From Paenibacillus sabinae T27 (lineage in GTDB: Bacteria > Bacillota > Bacilli > Paenibacillales > Paenibacillaceae), in NCBI RefSeq assembly GCF_000612505.1, contig NZ_CP004078.1, positions 1,042,001 through 1,106,000 on the forward strand: 64,000 nucleotides of DNA, given 5' to 3'. Numbering within the stretch: the stretch's first letter is position 1; each line of letters starts with the position of its first letter. The notes under the pieces are model-generated. The model was not told the origin of the DNA. It worked only from the letters and a program-made list of their open reading frames with translations, and did no database searches. This document shows positions 36,738 to 45,708 of the stretch, in pieces. A program made the position numbers and the translations under genes.

Positions 36738-38384
36738 ATGAATATCAAGTTATCTGCGGAAGATCGAATGATTACATTTTTCCGTTATTTTTCACTTTTT
36801 CTTACTTCACTGATGTTCTTAATTACGCGAACGGGTCCTTCACTGTTTTATAAAATTCCGATCATCATGATTCTGGCCTTGCTTGCCCCCGCGTTTACGA
36901 TTGCCTATCGGAGTTTGCGGCACAAACCGCATGCCGTTATGGCGTCGGTGAGCATCGAGATGTCGCTGATTCTTCTGCTGGCGATTTGTACAGGCGGTTA
37001 TAACAGCCCATTCAAGCTGTATTCGCTTAATCCCATTTTGATTGCCGCGGGTTCTTTGTCCTTTTATTTTTGCTGGAGTCTGCTGGTCGGCTATTTTGCG
37101 ATTTTCTTTGGATTCAGCTATTTTTTTTATAAATCGGCGGAAAGTACGTTGGTCTCGGTTTTGCTGGAGAACGGGAATCTGTTTCTGGCGCTTGCTTTAA
37201 CAGTGACCTTTATGCAGCTGCTGTCGAGGTTCAGGCGGCAGCGGGAGGAGGCGAACGCCCGAACGAACGAGATGCTCGAGCATATCAAGTCGCTGTATCA
37301 CATTGTGGAAACCTCAAGCGAGCATGATTTTATGAATATCGGTCAGGTCATTACCGAATATGCCGTCAAGCTGACGAAGCTGAACAAGGCGTTGTTCTGG
37401 TTTGCGAGCTATCCCGGGGGGCCGTCTCCCGTAAGCCGTCAGACCGGCTGGCTGCCCGAGGAGGAAGTCAATTTATTCGGGGAGCTTAAAGTTCACGAGC
37501 CGGAGTGGCGGCGCCAGAAGGAACCGATATTCAAGAGCTTTCCGGGTTCTGGGGATCTGCTGTTAATGCCGGTTAGGATGAGCACCCGCTTTGTGGGTGT
37601 GATCGGAGTTAAGCTGGAAGCGCACGAGGGGCTGGAGAACCGGAGATGGTACATTCAGCAGCTTATGTTTCTGGCCGAGCTCAGCGCCATCACGCTGGAA
37701 CGCCATGAACTGAGCGTTACCGAGAACCGGCTCATTGTCACGAATGAACAGAACCGGATTGCGGACGAAATGCACGACAGCGTCTCTCAGAGTCTGTTCG
37801 GCATTGTTTATGCGGCCCATTCACTCAAGCAGTCCTGCCGAAAAATGACGCCCTCCCAGTTGGAGGAGCAGATCGAGCTGATCCATGATTCGGCGACCAA
37901 GGCAGCCAAAGAGCTGCGGATTACAATCTACAGCCTGAGCTCCAAGAAAAGCGGAGGCCCGACCTGGCTTGGCATGGTAAGGTCGCATCTGCAGAGCTTG
38001 TCGAGGCTGAACGATGTTGAGATTGATTTCAAGGTAAAGGGCGACGATTTCAGTCTGCCATACACGTATCACAAGGCCCTCTTTCGGATCATCTCCGAAG
38101 CGACCGGCAATGCGATCCGCCACGGGGCTGCCCGTAAAATCGAGGTTGAGCTGACCTTGAAGCCGCGATGGGTTGGACTTGCCGTCCGCGATGACGGGGT
38201 AGGCTTTGATACCGATCTGCTATGGACCCGTTCAGAGGAAAACACCGGCGGATTGGGAATGAAAAATATGCAGCATTTGACCCGGACTCTTGGCGGGGAT
38301 TTTCAGTTGTCGAGCAGTGAAAATTCAGGTACCCAAATTCTAATTTCCATTCCGGTAGGCGTAATTGAACTAAAGAACGCATAA
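36738..38384 (+). CDS. NarL-type sensor histidine kinase
   Basis: 548 residues. Six or so N-terminal membrane helices (to about 165), a coiled coil, a GAF-like domain (about 185-330), then a HisKA_3 dimerisation domain with phospho-His in NRIADEMHDSVSQSLFG (about residue 344) and an HATPase with EATGNAIRHGAA, RDDGVGF and GGLGMKNM. The partner regulator follows 23 bases later. The pair sits directly before the exopolysaccharide cluster, reads the same way, and is the best candidate to control it. Confidence 0.93.
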   Translation: MNIKLSAEDRMITFFRYFSLFLTSLMFLITRTGPSLFYKIPIIMILALLAPAFTIAYRSLRHKPHAVMASVSIEMSLILLLAICTGGYNSPFKLYSLNPILIAAGSLSFYFCWSLLVGYFAIFFGFSYFFYKSAESTLVSVLLENGNLFLALALTVTFMQLLSRFRRQREEANARTNEMLEHIKSLYHIVETSSEHDFMNIGQVITEYAVKLTKLNKALFWFASYPGGPSPVSRQTGWLPEEEVNLFGELKVHEPEWRRQKEPIFKSFPGSGDLLLMPVRMSTRFVGVIGVKLEAHEGLENRRWYIQQLMFLAELSAITLERHELSVTENRLIVTNEQNRIADEMHDSVSQSLFGIVYAAHSLKQSCRKMTPSQLEEQIELIHDSATKAAKELRITIYSLSSKKSGGPTWLGMVRSHLQSLSRLNDVEIDFKVKGDDFSLPYTYHKALFRIISEATGNAIRHGAARKIEVELTLKPRWVGLAVRDDGVGFDTDLLWTRSEENTGGLGMKNMQHLTRTLGGDFQLSSSENSGTQILISIPVGVIELKNA

Positions 38385-38407
38385 AAGATAACAGGAGGTC
38401 TTTGCAT

Positions 38408-39043
38408 ATGGACATCGTCATAGTGGATGATCACCCCCTTGTGAGAAGAGGTTTGGCAGCGGTCATTTCCATGCAGCCCAATGTGAAATTCGCTGGCGAA
38501 GCGACAAACGGCGAAGAAGCTCTGCGCGTACTGGAAGAACTTCGTCCCGATATGGTGCTGATCGATTTGAAGCTTGCTGACGAATCAGGTCTTGACGTTA
38601 TCAAAGCGGCGCGGAGCCGCGGAATTGAGAGCAAGTTTATCCTTTTGACCTCATCGGCGAGCCGTGAAGATTTCCTCAAGGCAGAGGAGGTGCTCGTCGA
38701 TGGTTATGTGCTGAAGGAGGCGCTGCCTGAAGAGCTTCTGTTCGCTATTCAACTGGTCCACAAGGGCAGAAAATATTACGACCCCGGCCTAATGGAAGAC
38801 AAGATGAGAATGAGCGGCAAGAGCCCTACCGACGAATTGACGCCCAAAGAGCGCGAAGTATTGATCGAGCTCGGCCAGGGCGCCTGCAACCGGGAAATCG
38901 CGTCAAGGCTGTTCATCAGCGAGTTCACGGTCAAGAAGCATGTCAGCCAAATTTTGGCCAAGCTTCAGGTTGCGGACCGCACACAGGCGGCTCTTTATGC
39001 CAACGCCGTCGGATTGACCAAATACGAGATGTCTGTCGAATAA
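38408..39043 (+). CDS. NarL/LuxR-family response regulator
   Basis: 211 residues: receiver domain with acidic pocket VDDHP, phospho-Asp in MVLIDLKL (about residue 54) and Lys in YVLKEA, then a LuxR-type helix-turn-helix (LTPKEREVLIELGQGACNRE; IASRLFISEFTVKKHVSQIL). ATG at 38408 has AGGAGGT upstream; a TTG six bases earlier is less likely. The output should be transcription control by the preceding kinase. A terminator follows, so the EPS genes have their own promoter. Confidence 0.95.
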   Translation: MDIVIVDDHPLVRRGLAAVISMQPNVKFAGEATNGEEALRVLEELRPDMVLIDLKLADESGLDVIKAARSRGIESKFILLTSSASREDFLKAEEVLVDGYVLKEALPEELLFAIQLVHKGRKYYDPGLMEDKMRMSGKSPTDELTPKEREVLIELGQGACNREIASRLFISEFTVKKHVSQILAKLQVADRTQAALYANAVGLTKYEMSVE

Positions 39044-39070
39044 ACTCGGCCGGAATCATATGTTTTCAGG

Positions 39071-39100
39071 AACACGGACAAAATGTCCGTGTTTTTTTTG
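39071..39100 (+). terminator. Terminator of the two-component operon
   Basis: AACACGGACA and TGTCCGTGTT arms with an AAA loop, followed by a T run. Confidence 0.9.
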
Positions 39101-39279
39101 TAAATATAAGACTGTATAAGCTTCGCCTCTATCGTTTGGCCTTATATTTCAGCCGTTTCTTCTTGGCAAATTCATATATTCTGGGAGCCCCGGATACCGG
39201 ATTATGCTTTCGGGCTAATTCTTTAATTTTTGGTTATTAATTTTATCGGCAATTGTTCCTGAGCGAAACAGACTAATTT

Positions 39280-39298
39280 GTACCATATTCTATGGTAC
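39280..39298. promoter_or_regulatory. Palindrome 1 upstream of the EPS cluster
   Basis: GTACCATATTCTATGGTAC: perfect eight-base arms and a three-base centre. Directly abuts palindrome 2. There is no T run, so it is more likely an operator than a terminator. Confidence 0.7.
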
Positions 39299-39317
39299 CA
39301 AAGTATACCATACTTTG
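39299..39317. promoter_or_regulatory. Palindrome 2 upstream of the EPS cluster
   Basis: CAAAGTATACCATACTTTG: perfect eight-base arms and a three-base centre, the same size as palindrome 1, and sharing the word ACCATA. The centres are 19 bases apart. Confidence 0.7.
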
Positions 39318-39463
39318 TCCTAAAGCGGTAATTTTCTTTATTCAAAAGTGAAATCGAAAGTAATGGCAGGGACCATGCCGCGAAAAATGAGGATTGTTAG
39401 AATAAAAGCAAGTTATCTGAAATTTTCAGAAGTCTTTCAAAATCCTACGGAGGGAGGATCGCT

Positions 39464-40204
39464 GTGGAAAAGACGATTTTGGATTACCTGAATCTCATCA
39501 AGAAAAGGCTATGGCTCATCGTACTGTTCGTGCTGATCTCCTGCACTACCACCTATTACGTCAGCAAGAATTACGTGGTCCCCGTCTATTCCGCAACAGC
39601 GCAGCTGCTGGTGAACAACGCCGCAGATCTGTCGGAAGGCAATAACCTTAACAATCTGAATTTCAGTCTCAATCTGATCGGGAGTTACAAGGATGTCATC
39701 AAATCGCCGGCCATTATGGACCGCGTGGCCGCGGCGCATCCGGAGTTCGGACTGACCGGTGATCAGCTAAGCTCCAAGGTTAGCCTCAAATCATCGGAAG
39801 GAAGCCAGGTCATCAATCTCAGCGTAAACGACGAAAGTTATGTCAAGGCCGCAGGAATCGTCAATGCGGTATCCCAGACTTTCATTCGTTCCTTGCCGGA
39901 GCTGATGAATCTAAGCAACGTCACCTTCCTTACGCCGGCGGACCCGAAGGATGTACCTGGACCCGCAAACGGCGGCTACACGATGAATTTGGTTATCAGC
40001 TTCGTCGTCTCGCTGATGGCGGCGCTTGGGATTATCCTCCTGATGGAGACGCTGAGCGGAGCTCTTCGCTCCGAGAAGGAAGCGGAGCACGAGTTCGGCC
40101 TTCCGGTCATCGGCACCATACCGGTAATCCGCAATCGCGATCTTGGCAAGGACGGCGACAACAAAGCAAGGGTAGGGGAGGGAGCGTATGCTGCGGTTAA
40201 GTAA
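39464..40204 (+). CDS. Polysaccharide co-polymerase (Wzz/YveK/CapA type)
   Basis: 246 residues: two membrane helices (LWLIVLFVLISCTTTYYV near the N-terminus and VISFVVSLMAALGIILL near residue 190) flank an extracytoplasmic domain; a short cytoplasmic tail follows. This is the modulator half of a split Wzc system: it sets chain length and activates the CpsD-type kinase encoded next. The GTG start follows GGAGGGAGG. The 3' end overlaps the kinase gene by 17 bases. Confidence 0.93.
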   Translation: MEKTILDYLNLIKKRLWLIVLFVLISCTTTYYVSKNYVVPVYSATAQLLVNNAADLSEGNNLNNLNFSLNLIGSYKDVIKSPAIMDRVAAAHPEFGLTGDQLSSKVSLKSSEGSQVINLSVNDESYVKAAGIVNAVSQTFIRSLPELMNLSNVTFLTPADPKDVPGPANGGYTMNLVISFVVSLMAALGIILLMETLSGALRSEKEAEHEFGLPVIGTIPVIRNRDLGKDGDNKARVGEGAYAAVK

Positions 40205-40829
40205 CAGTCTCATTGCCGAGCGCAATCCGCAGTCGCATGTGTCCGAATCGTTCCGCTCGCTTCGCACCTACATCCGGCAGCTCGGGCTGCTGCAGGGCGG
40301 AGGAGGAAGAGCGCTGCTGTTCACCTCAGGCGAAGCGGGAGAAGGAAAGACGACGGTTCTGGCCAACCTCGCGGTTTCCTTCGTTCAGGACGGCAAGAAA
40401 GTGGCGGTTGTGGACGGCAACCTGCGCAGCCCCGGCATTCATACGGTGTTCGGGCTAGACAACGGAATAGGATTGGCCGACGGTCTGAGCGGCCAGAAGG
40501 AGCTGGGTAAGATCGGCGTATACGGAAATCTCGCCAATCTGACCATCGTTACGGCAGGCTCATCCTCCGTTAGTCCGCCCGACTTGCTGGGCAACACGGC
40601 AATGGCGGAGCTGCTGGAGGAGCTGAAAAGAACCCATGACCTGGTTCTCCTTGACTCGCCACCGGCGGTGGAATACAGCGATGCCCGCGTGCTCGCGCCG
40701 CTTACCGACGGCGTCGTCATCGTCGCCCGTTACGGCAAATCCAAGCGGGATTCGATCCGCCGGGTCAAGACTTTGATGGAACAAGCCGGGACTGCAATTC
40801 TCGGCATTGCCATAAATCAGGCCAAGTAA
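40188..40829 (+). CDS. CpsD/CapB-type tyrosine kinase (EPS regulator)
   Basis: 213 residues of the BY-kinase ATPase fold: Walker A GEAGEGKTT, Walker A' VAVVDGNLR and Walker B LVLLDSPP, plus the oligomer-interface region ESFRSLRTYIRQL. It should phosphorylate itself and EPS enzymes such as Ugd when paired with the membrane modulator. The usual C-terminal tyrosine cluster is missing: the protein ends GIAINQAK. Substrate recognition must differ or the tail is dispensable. Confidence 0.92.
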   Translation: MLRLSNSLIAERNPQSHVSESFRSLRTYIRQLGLLQGGGGRALLFTSGEAGEGKTTVLANLAVSFVQDGKKVAVVDGNLRSPGIHTVFGLDNGIGLADGLSGQKELGKIGVYGNLANLTIVTAGSSSVSPPDLLGNTAMAELLEELKRTHDLVLLDSPPAVEYSDARVLAPLTDGVVIVARYGKSKRDSIRRVKTLMEQAGTAILGIAINQAK

Positions 40830-40946
40830 GATCGTAGCCGGTAAGTGCGAGGTTGTTCGAGGAGTATACGGCGGATTTGCTTTCGAAGCTAGTTTTGCGA
40901 AGTTGCTCAAGGATGCTTATGCTAACAAAACTTTTAGGAGGCATGG

Positions 40947-41834
40947 ATGATGAAAAAAGTGAAAAAAGTGATTATTCCCGCAGCCGGCTTAGGAACCCGT
41001 TTTCTTCCTGCAACGAAGGCAATGCCTAAGGAAATGCTTCCCATCATCAACAAGCCTACTATTCAGTACATTGTGGAGGAAGCGATCGCTTCCGGCATCG
41101 AGGACATCATTATCGTAACCGGTAAAGGCAAACGGGCGATCGAAGATCACTTCGACAACGCCTTCGAGCTGGAATCGCGGCTGCTTGAGGACGGCAAGCT
41201 GGAGCTGCTGCAGGAGGTACAGCGTTCTTCCAAGGTTGAGATTCACTATATCCGGCAAAAAGAACCCAAAGGCCTGGGACATGCGGTATGGTGCGCCAGA
41301 CGGTTTATCGGCGACGAGCCGTTCGGCGTAATGCTCGGCGACGATATCGTTACCGGCAAGACGCCATGCTTGAAACAGCTGATCGACCAGTACGAAGAAA
41401 CGCAGAACTCGGTCATCGGCGTGCAGGAAATTCCCGACGAGTTCACCAACCGGTACGGTATTATCGAGCCGGATTTGCAGGAAGGCCGTCTGTACCGCGT
41501 CCATAACTTCGTCGAGAAGCCGAAGCTCGGAACCGCTCCTTCCAATCTGGCCATTATGGGCCGCTACGTGTTCACGCCGAAAATCTTTAAATATCTCGAT
41601 CTGCAGGAGAAAGGCGCCGGCGGCGAAATCCAGCTGACGGACGCGATCCAGAAGCTGAACCAAAGCGAACGGGTTTACGCCTACAATTTCGATGGCACGA
41701 GATACGATGTGGGCGAGCGCCTCGGCTACATTTTGACGACGCTGGAATTTGCCCTGCAAAGCAAGGATCTCCGGTATCCCGTTATGGACGCTATGGCCGA
41801 ATGGTTAAGCAAGGCGGAGCAAACTGCAGGTTAA
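40947..41834 (+). CDS. galU: UTP-glucose-1-phosphate uridylyltransferase
   Basis: 295 residues. Nucleotide-binding signature [19 protein letters not shown], sugar-phosphate residues in FVEKPK and [10 protein letters not shown], and metal Asp in VMLGDDIV. It makes UDP-glucose, the substrate for Ugd later in the cluster. ATG at 40947 or 40950 follows AGGAGG. It is separated from the kinase gene by 117 bases without a visible terminator. Confidence 0.97.
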   Translation: MMKKVKKVIIPAAGLGTRFLPATKAMPKEMLPIINKPTIQYIVEEAIASGIEDIIIVTGKGKRAIEDHFDNAFELESRLLEDGKLELLQEVQRSSKVEIHYIRQKEPKGLGHAVWCARRFIGDEPFGVMLGDDIVTGKTPCLKQLIDQYEETQNSVIGVQEIPDEFTNRYGIIEPDLQEGRLYRVHNFVEKPKLGTAPSNLAIMGRYVFTPKIFKYLDLQEKGAGGEIQLTDAIQKLNQSERVYAYNFDGTRYDVGERLGYILTTLEFALQSKDLRYPVMDAMAEWLSKAEQTAG

Positions 41835-41891
41835 TGACTAGATATTACATGTATTATAAGGGCCATTCTTTCAAGGAGGATTGAGAGGGAA

Positions 41892-42581
41892 ATGAGCATG
41901 CATAAAATGCCGGATGACGCTGAGCGGATTCTATCGAGCCTTTACGTGCTCCATGCTGAAGAAGCGCAGGAAAGCAATTCTTACCTGGTTATGAAACGGG
42001 TCATCGACATCCTTTTTTCCGCTCTGTGTCTCTTCTTGCTGCTGCCCCTGTTTGCCGTAGTCGCAATACTGATCAAGCTTGACGACCCGAAAGGGAAAGT
42101 GTTCTTCCGGCAGACCCGGATAGGCAAGGACGAGAAGCCGTTCGAGATGTACAAGTTCAGATCGATGATCTCGAACGCGGAGGAATTAAAAAAGAACCTG
42201 ATGGCCTACAACGAGGTCAGCGGAGCAATGTTCAAAATGAAGAACGACCCCCGCATCACGCGGATCGGCAAGTTTTTGCGCAAAACCAGCATCGATGAGC
42301 TGCCCCAGCTGTGGAACGTGCTGACCGGCAACATGAGCCTGGTCGGACCCCGGCCGCCTCTCCCCGATGAAGTGGCGCAGTATACGGAGTACGACAAGCA
42401 GCGGCTCACCGTTACCCCGGGTTGCACAGGCTACTGGCAGGTGCACGCGCGGAACAGCGTCGGATTCGAAGAGATGGTCCAACTGGACCTGACGTATATC
42501 CGGATGCGGAGCACGGCGCTCGATCTCAAGATTATTATTAAAACCGGTCTCATGCTGTTAGGATCGAAAAACGCTTATTAA
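41892..42581 (+). CDS. Initiating sugar-phosphate transferase (undecaprenyl-phosphate)
   Basis: 229 residues of the bacterial sugar transferase family. One membrane hairpin ([20 protein letters not shown]) is followed by the catalytic motifs [40 protein letters not shown] and [13 protein letters not shown]. It attaches the first sugar-1-phosphate, probably glucose or galactose, to the lipid carrier and starts repeat-unit assembly. The first 35 residues are a family-variable tail. Confidence 0.94.
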   Translation: MSMHKMPDDAERILSSLYVLHAEEAQESNSYLVMKRVIDILFSALCLFLLLPLFAVVAILIKLDDPKGKVFFRQTRIGKDEKPFEMYKFRSMISNAEELKKNLMAYNEVSGAMFKMKNDPRITRIGKFLRKTSIDELPQLWNVLTGNMSLVGPRPPLPDEVAQYTEYDKQRLTVTPGCTGYWQVHARNSVGFEEMVQLDLTYIRMRSTALDLKIIIKTGLMLLGSKNAY

Positions 42582-42603
42582 TTCAGAAATTAGGTGAATG
42601 CCC

Positions 42604-43548
42604 ATGTTAGAGCACGGAGACGTACCCCGGCTGTCCATCATCATCTGCACCTACAACCGTGCCGGGCTGTTATCCAAAACGCTGGATTCCCTGCTCGGGC
42701 TCGATATGCTGGATGAGGCGGAGGTCATTGTAGTCGATAACCGGTCGACCGACGATACCGCATCCGTCGTGAAGCGGTTCATGGACAAGTATGAGCAGCA
42801 GATTCAAATGAAATATTTGCTGGAGCCGGTACAAGGACTGTCGGCGGCCCGCAACTCGGGGATACTGGCGGCCAAAGCCAAGCTGATCGCCTTTCTCGAC
42901 GACGATGCGCTGCCGGTCCGGAATTGGATTTCGACCATTGTGAACACAATGGAAAGCAAACCGGCCGTGATGGCCATGGGCGGGAAGGTAGCTCCCATCT
43001 TTGAGAACGGGAGGCCGGAGTGGCTCATCAAGCCGTTCGAGTTCCCCTACACGATCATGGATCTGGGGAATCGGATCAAGGAATATCCGGGCAAGTTCCA
43101 CCCCTGCGGCGCCAATATGGCGATGAGACGCGAAGTCTTCAATCTAAGCCTGTTCCCGCTGGAGCTTGGCCGCAAAGGGGAATCGCTCTTGTCGGGCGAG
43201 GAGACCTGGCTGTTCGGGAGAATCCGGAAAGAAGGACAATCCATCCTTTATCATCCGCAGATGGCGGTGGACCATTTCGTTCCGGCAAGCCGCCTGACGC
43301 AGGCCTGGATCATGAAGCGGTATTACAGCCAGGGGCTGTCCAACGCCCTCGGAAGCGAAGGCCCGGTGGGCAATCTGCTTCTTTGGGGGAAGACGGGAGC
43401 CAAAATTCTGTATATCGCCGTGGATTCGGTTTTGTCGGCGGTATCCGGAAGCCAGGGAAGAAAGCTGCTGAACAAATGCAGGCTGGAGAGCGTCCGCGGA
43501 ACGCTCCATATGCTGCGGAATCGAAATCGGGAATCGGCGACGGGGTGA
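42604..43548 (+). CDS. Glycosyltransferase family 2
   Basis: 314 residues. GT-A fold with the N-terminal nucleotide-binding strand LSIIICTYNRAGLL, VVDNRSTDDT, and the DXD-type motif AFLDDDALP. CGANMAMRREVF and SGEETWLF are acceptor-side features of GT2 enzymes. It is an inverting transferase working on the lipid-linked repeat unit at the inner membrane face. ATG at 42604 is six bases from AGGTGA; the ATG at 42598 is too close. The next gene starts four bases after its stop. Confidence 0.92.
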   Translation: MLEHGDVPRLSIIICTYNRAGLLSKTLDSLLGLDMLDEAEVIVVDNRSTDDTASVVKRFMDKYEQQIQMKYLLEPVQGLSAARNSGILAAKAKLIAFLDDDALPVRNWISTIVNTMESKPAVMAMGGKVAPIFENGRPEWLIKPFEFPYTIMDLGNRIKEYPGKFHPCGANMAMRREVFNLSLFPLELGRKGESLLSGEETWLFGRIRKEGQSILYHPQMAVDHFVPASRLTQAWIMKRYYSQGLSNALGSEGPVGNLLLWGKTGAKILYIAVDSVLSAVSGSQGRKLLNKCRLESVRGTLHMLRNRNRESATG

Positions 43549-43552
43549 ATGG

Positions 43553-44902
43553 ATGATGATAAGCGGACACCGGGCTTCCAAATTGTATGCTCTGCCGTAT
43601 GGAATGCTCTTTCTCCTATCGGCCCTGTTTCTAGGCACGACAGTGATATACATGCCGGCTGTCGCGGTTGCCGCTGTAGGTTTTCTCCTGCTGCTCGTCG
43701 TATCCCTGACCCGGCCGGATTATATCAGCTATTTCGTCCTTCTGACGACGGCGATATCTATCAATTTTTTATACGGCGGCAGCCTTTTCGGGATGGAAAT
43801 CCTGTCGCTGTATAAGCTGGCCATGCTGGCGCTGCTCGTGCCCTGCATCCTCGTCAACGGCCTGCGCTTCAAGCTCAGCTATCCGCTGTGGGCCTTGGCG
43901 GCGATGGTGTTCATGACCTTTACGGCCTCCATATGGCTCCCCGAGATGACATCACAGATTGCGGTTAAGGCATTTATCGGACTGTCTCTGCCGTTCATGT
44001 TCCTGCTGATCAATTGGAAGAAAGAGGTGGCAGAGCGGCAGATCCGGCTGATCTGTCTGCTCCCGGTGGTAAGCCTTGTGGTCGGAGCGCTGCTGCAGGC
44101 GGCGCATCTTCACCCGATGCTGAATGTTGAATTCACCGGCGCGGTGAGGATTCAAGGAGCGAACATTCCGTCGCATCTGGCGATGCTCGCCTTCCTTGGA
44201 ACGGTGATTCCGTTCATTGAGCTGAAGCGGAATCCGGGCCATGAGCGGTTCTTTTACACCATGCTGGCCGTGAATTTCATGACGCTGATCGCTACGGGAA
44301 CGCGGGGGCCGTTGCTCGCGCTGATCCCTATGGCCCTCTATTACTTCTTCGACATCTTCCGGCGCTACCTGAAAGGCAAGACCCGTTATCTGATTCCGCT
44401 GCTGTGCTCGGTGGCCGTCATTGCCGGAGCCGTATTCATGCAGTGGGACAATATCAAGAAACGGTCCTTCGAAAGGCAGACCAGCGATGGAATCGACTTG
44501 TCGGGACGCTCGGAAGCATGGACATACTTTTTGGATAAAGCGTCGGGCTCCCCTTTATCGGGAAGAGGCCTGGGCGCCGTTACGGTAGCCAATGACGGTA
44601 CATTGTTTATAGGCTTTGTCGTTCCCCACAATGAATATATCCGGTTTTACTTCGACGGGGGGTACATCGGCTCGACTCTGCTGTGGCTGTCGTTAATGGC
44701 TGTGTTCCTTCTGGTTTACAGAGCTTTGGCGCCGCCGGTAAAAATGTATTACCTGCTCTTGATAGCAGCGTTTCTGATTTATTCCTTTTCTGATAATACG
44801 CTGTCGACGGTCCAATTTATTATTCCGTTCTGTTGGTACCTGAACTGCCTGTATCGGGCTTCGCAGCCAACCGATTCCCCACAAAAAGAAGTGATACGAT
44901 GA
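43553..44902 (+). CDS. Wzy/O-antigen-ligase-like polymerase 1
   Basis: 449 residues, 11-12 membrane helices. The large extracytoplasmic loop has the Wzy_C pattern SGRSEAWTYFL, GRGLGAV and VPHNEYIRFYFDGGYIG, including the conserved His. It should polymerise repeat units or ligate the chain on the outer face. Starts with overlapping ATG codons at 43553/43556. The stop overlaps the next gene as ATGA. Confidence 0.9.
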   Translation: MMISGHRASKLYALPYGMLFLLSALFLGTTVIYMPAVAVAAVGFLLLLVVSLTRPDYISYFVLLTTAISINFLYGGSLFGMEILSLYKLAMLALLVPCILVNGLRFKLSYPLWALAAMVFMTFTASIWLPEMTSQIAVKAFIGLSLPFMFLLINWKKEVAERQIRLICLLPVVSLVVGALLQAAHLHPMLNVEFTGAVRIQGANIPSHLAMLAFLGTVIPFIELKRNPGHERFFYTMLAVNFMTLIATGTRGPLLALIPMALYYFFDIFRRYLKGKTRYLIPLLCSVAVIAGAVFMQWDNIKKRSFERQTSDGIDLSGRSEAWTYFLDKASGSPLSGRGLGAVTVANDGTLFIGFVVPHNEYIRFYFDGGYIGSTLLWLSLMAVFLLVYRALAPPVKMYYLLLIAAFLIYSFSDNTLSTVQFIIPFCWYLNCLYRASQPTDSPQKEVIR

Positions 44903-45672
44903 ATCAAGTAAACATGTTCGATGTCAACTTTAACAATTATGATTTCATGGATCTGCTGGAGTATATCGATACTACGATCCGGGAAAGGAACCATTCCTAC
45001 ATTCTGACCTGCAATGTGGATCATGTGATCAAGCTGCGCAAGGATAAGGAATTCCGTACGGTCTACTCTGAAGCCGGTGCTGTCGTCGCGGACGGGATGC
45101 CTCTCATCTGGGCTTCCAAGATGCTGGGCAAGCCGCTCAAGCAGAAGGTGTCCGGAGCCGATCTGTTCAGCAGATTGGGGCATGCGTTCCAGCAGCGGAA
45201 ATATCGGCTGTTCTTCCTGGGCTCCGCCGAAGGCGTGCCGGAACGGGCGACGAAGAACCTCAAAGCGTCCTATCCGGATATCAACATCGTCGGCTGCTAC
45301 TCTCCATCCTACGGGTTCGAGAACAACGAGGAAGAGAACAAGCGGATTATCAGCATGCTGAATGAAACCCGGCCGGACATCGTGTTCGTGGGCGTCGGAG
45401 CTCCCAAGCAGGAGAAATGGATCTACCGTCATTATCTGTCCTACCGGGCGCCTATCTCGATCGGCGTCGGAGCCACCTTCGATTTTCTGTCCGGTTCGGT
45501 CAAGCGGGCACCGGATTTCATGCAAAAAACGGGGCTGGAATGGTTCTGGAGGCTAAGCCAGGAGCCGGGAAGGCTGTGGAAACGGTATTTGGTCGACGAT
45601 GCCCAGTTTCTGGTTCTTCTGCTGAAGGAACTGCGCAAACGGGAAAAAGCGAACGGACAGAGCTTCGAATAA
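44899..45672 (+). CDS. WecG/TagA/CpsF-family glycosyltransferase
   Basis: 257 residues, GT26. Family motifs: ILTCNVDHVIKL, VVADGMPLIWASK, SGADLF, FFLGSAEGVPERA and GVGAPKQEKWIYRH. Members add ManNAcA, ManNAc or glucose to the first lipid-linked sugar, so this enzyme probably performs the second step after the initiating transferase. The ATG overlaps the stop of the preceding polymerase gene; a longer in-frame reading lies inside that gene and was not used. Confidence 0.94.
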   Translation: MNQVNMFDVNFNNYDFMDLLEYIDTTIRERNHSYILTCNVDHVIKLRKDKEFRTVYSEAGAVVADGMPLIWASKMLGKPLKQKVSGADLFSRLGHAFQQRKYRLFFLGSAEGVPERATKNLKASYPDINIVGCYSPSYGFENNEEENKRIISMLNETRPDIVFVGVGAPKQEKWIYRHYLSYRAPISIGVGATFDFLSGSVKRAPDFMQKTGLEWFWRLSQEPGRLWKRYLVDDAQFLVLLLKELRKREKANGQSFE

Positions 45673-45708
45673 AAGCGTGTCCGCAAGGAACAGGAGGTGT
45701 ATGAGACG

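Larger units (their letters stand above)
39101..39463 (+). promoter_or_regulatory. Control region and leader of the EPS cluster
   Basis: 363 bases without a gene. AAATATAAG (39102-39110) and CTTATATTT (39141-39149) are perfect inverted arms. Two abutting 19-base palindromes are listed separately. I could not place a confident -35/-10 pair. The region ends in GGAGGGAGG before the first gene. Confidence 0.6.
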
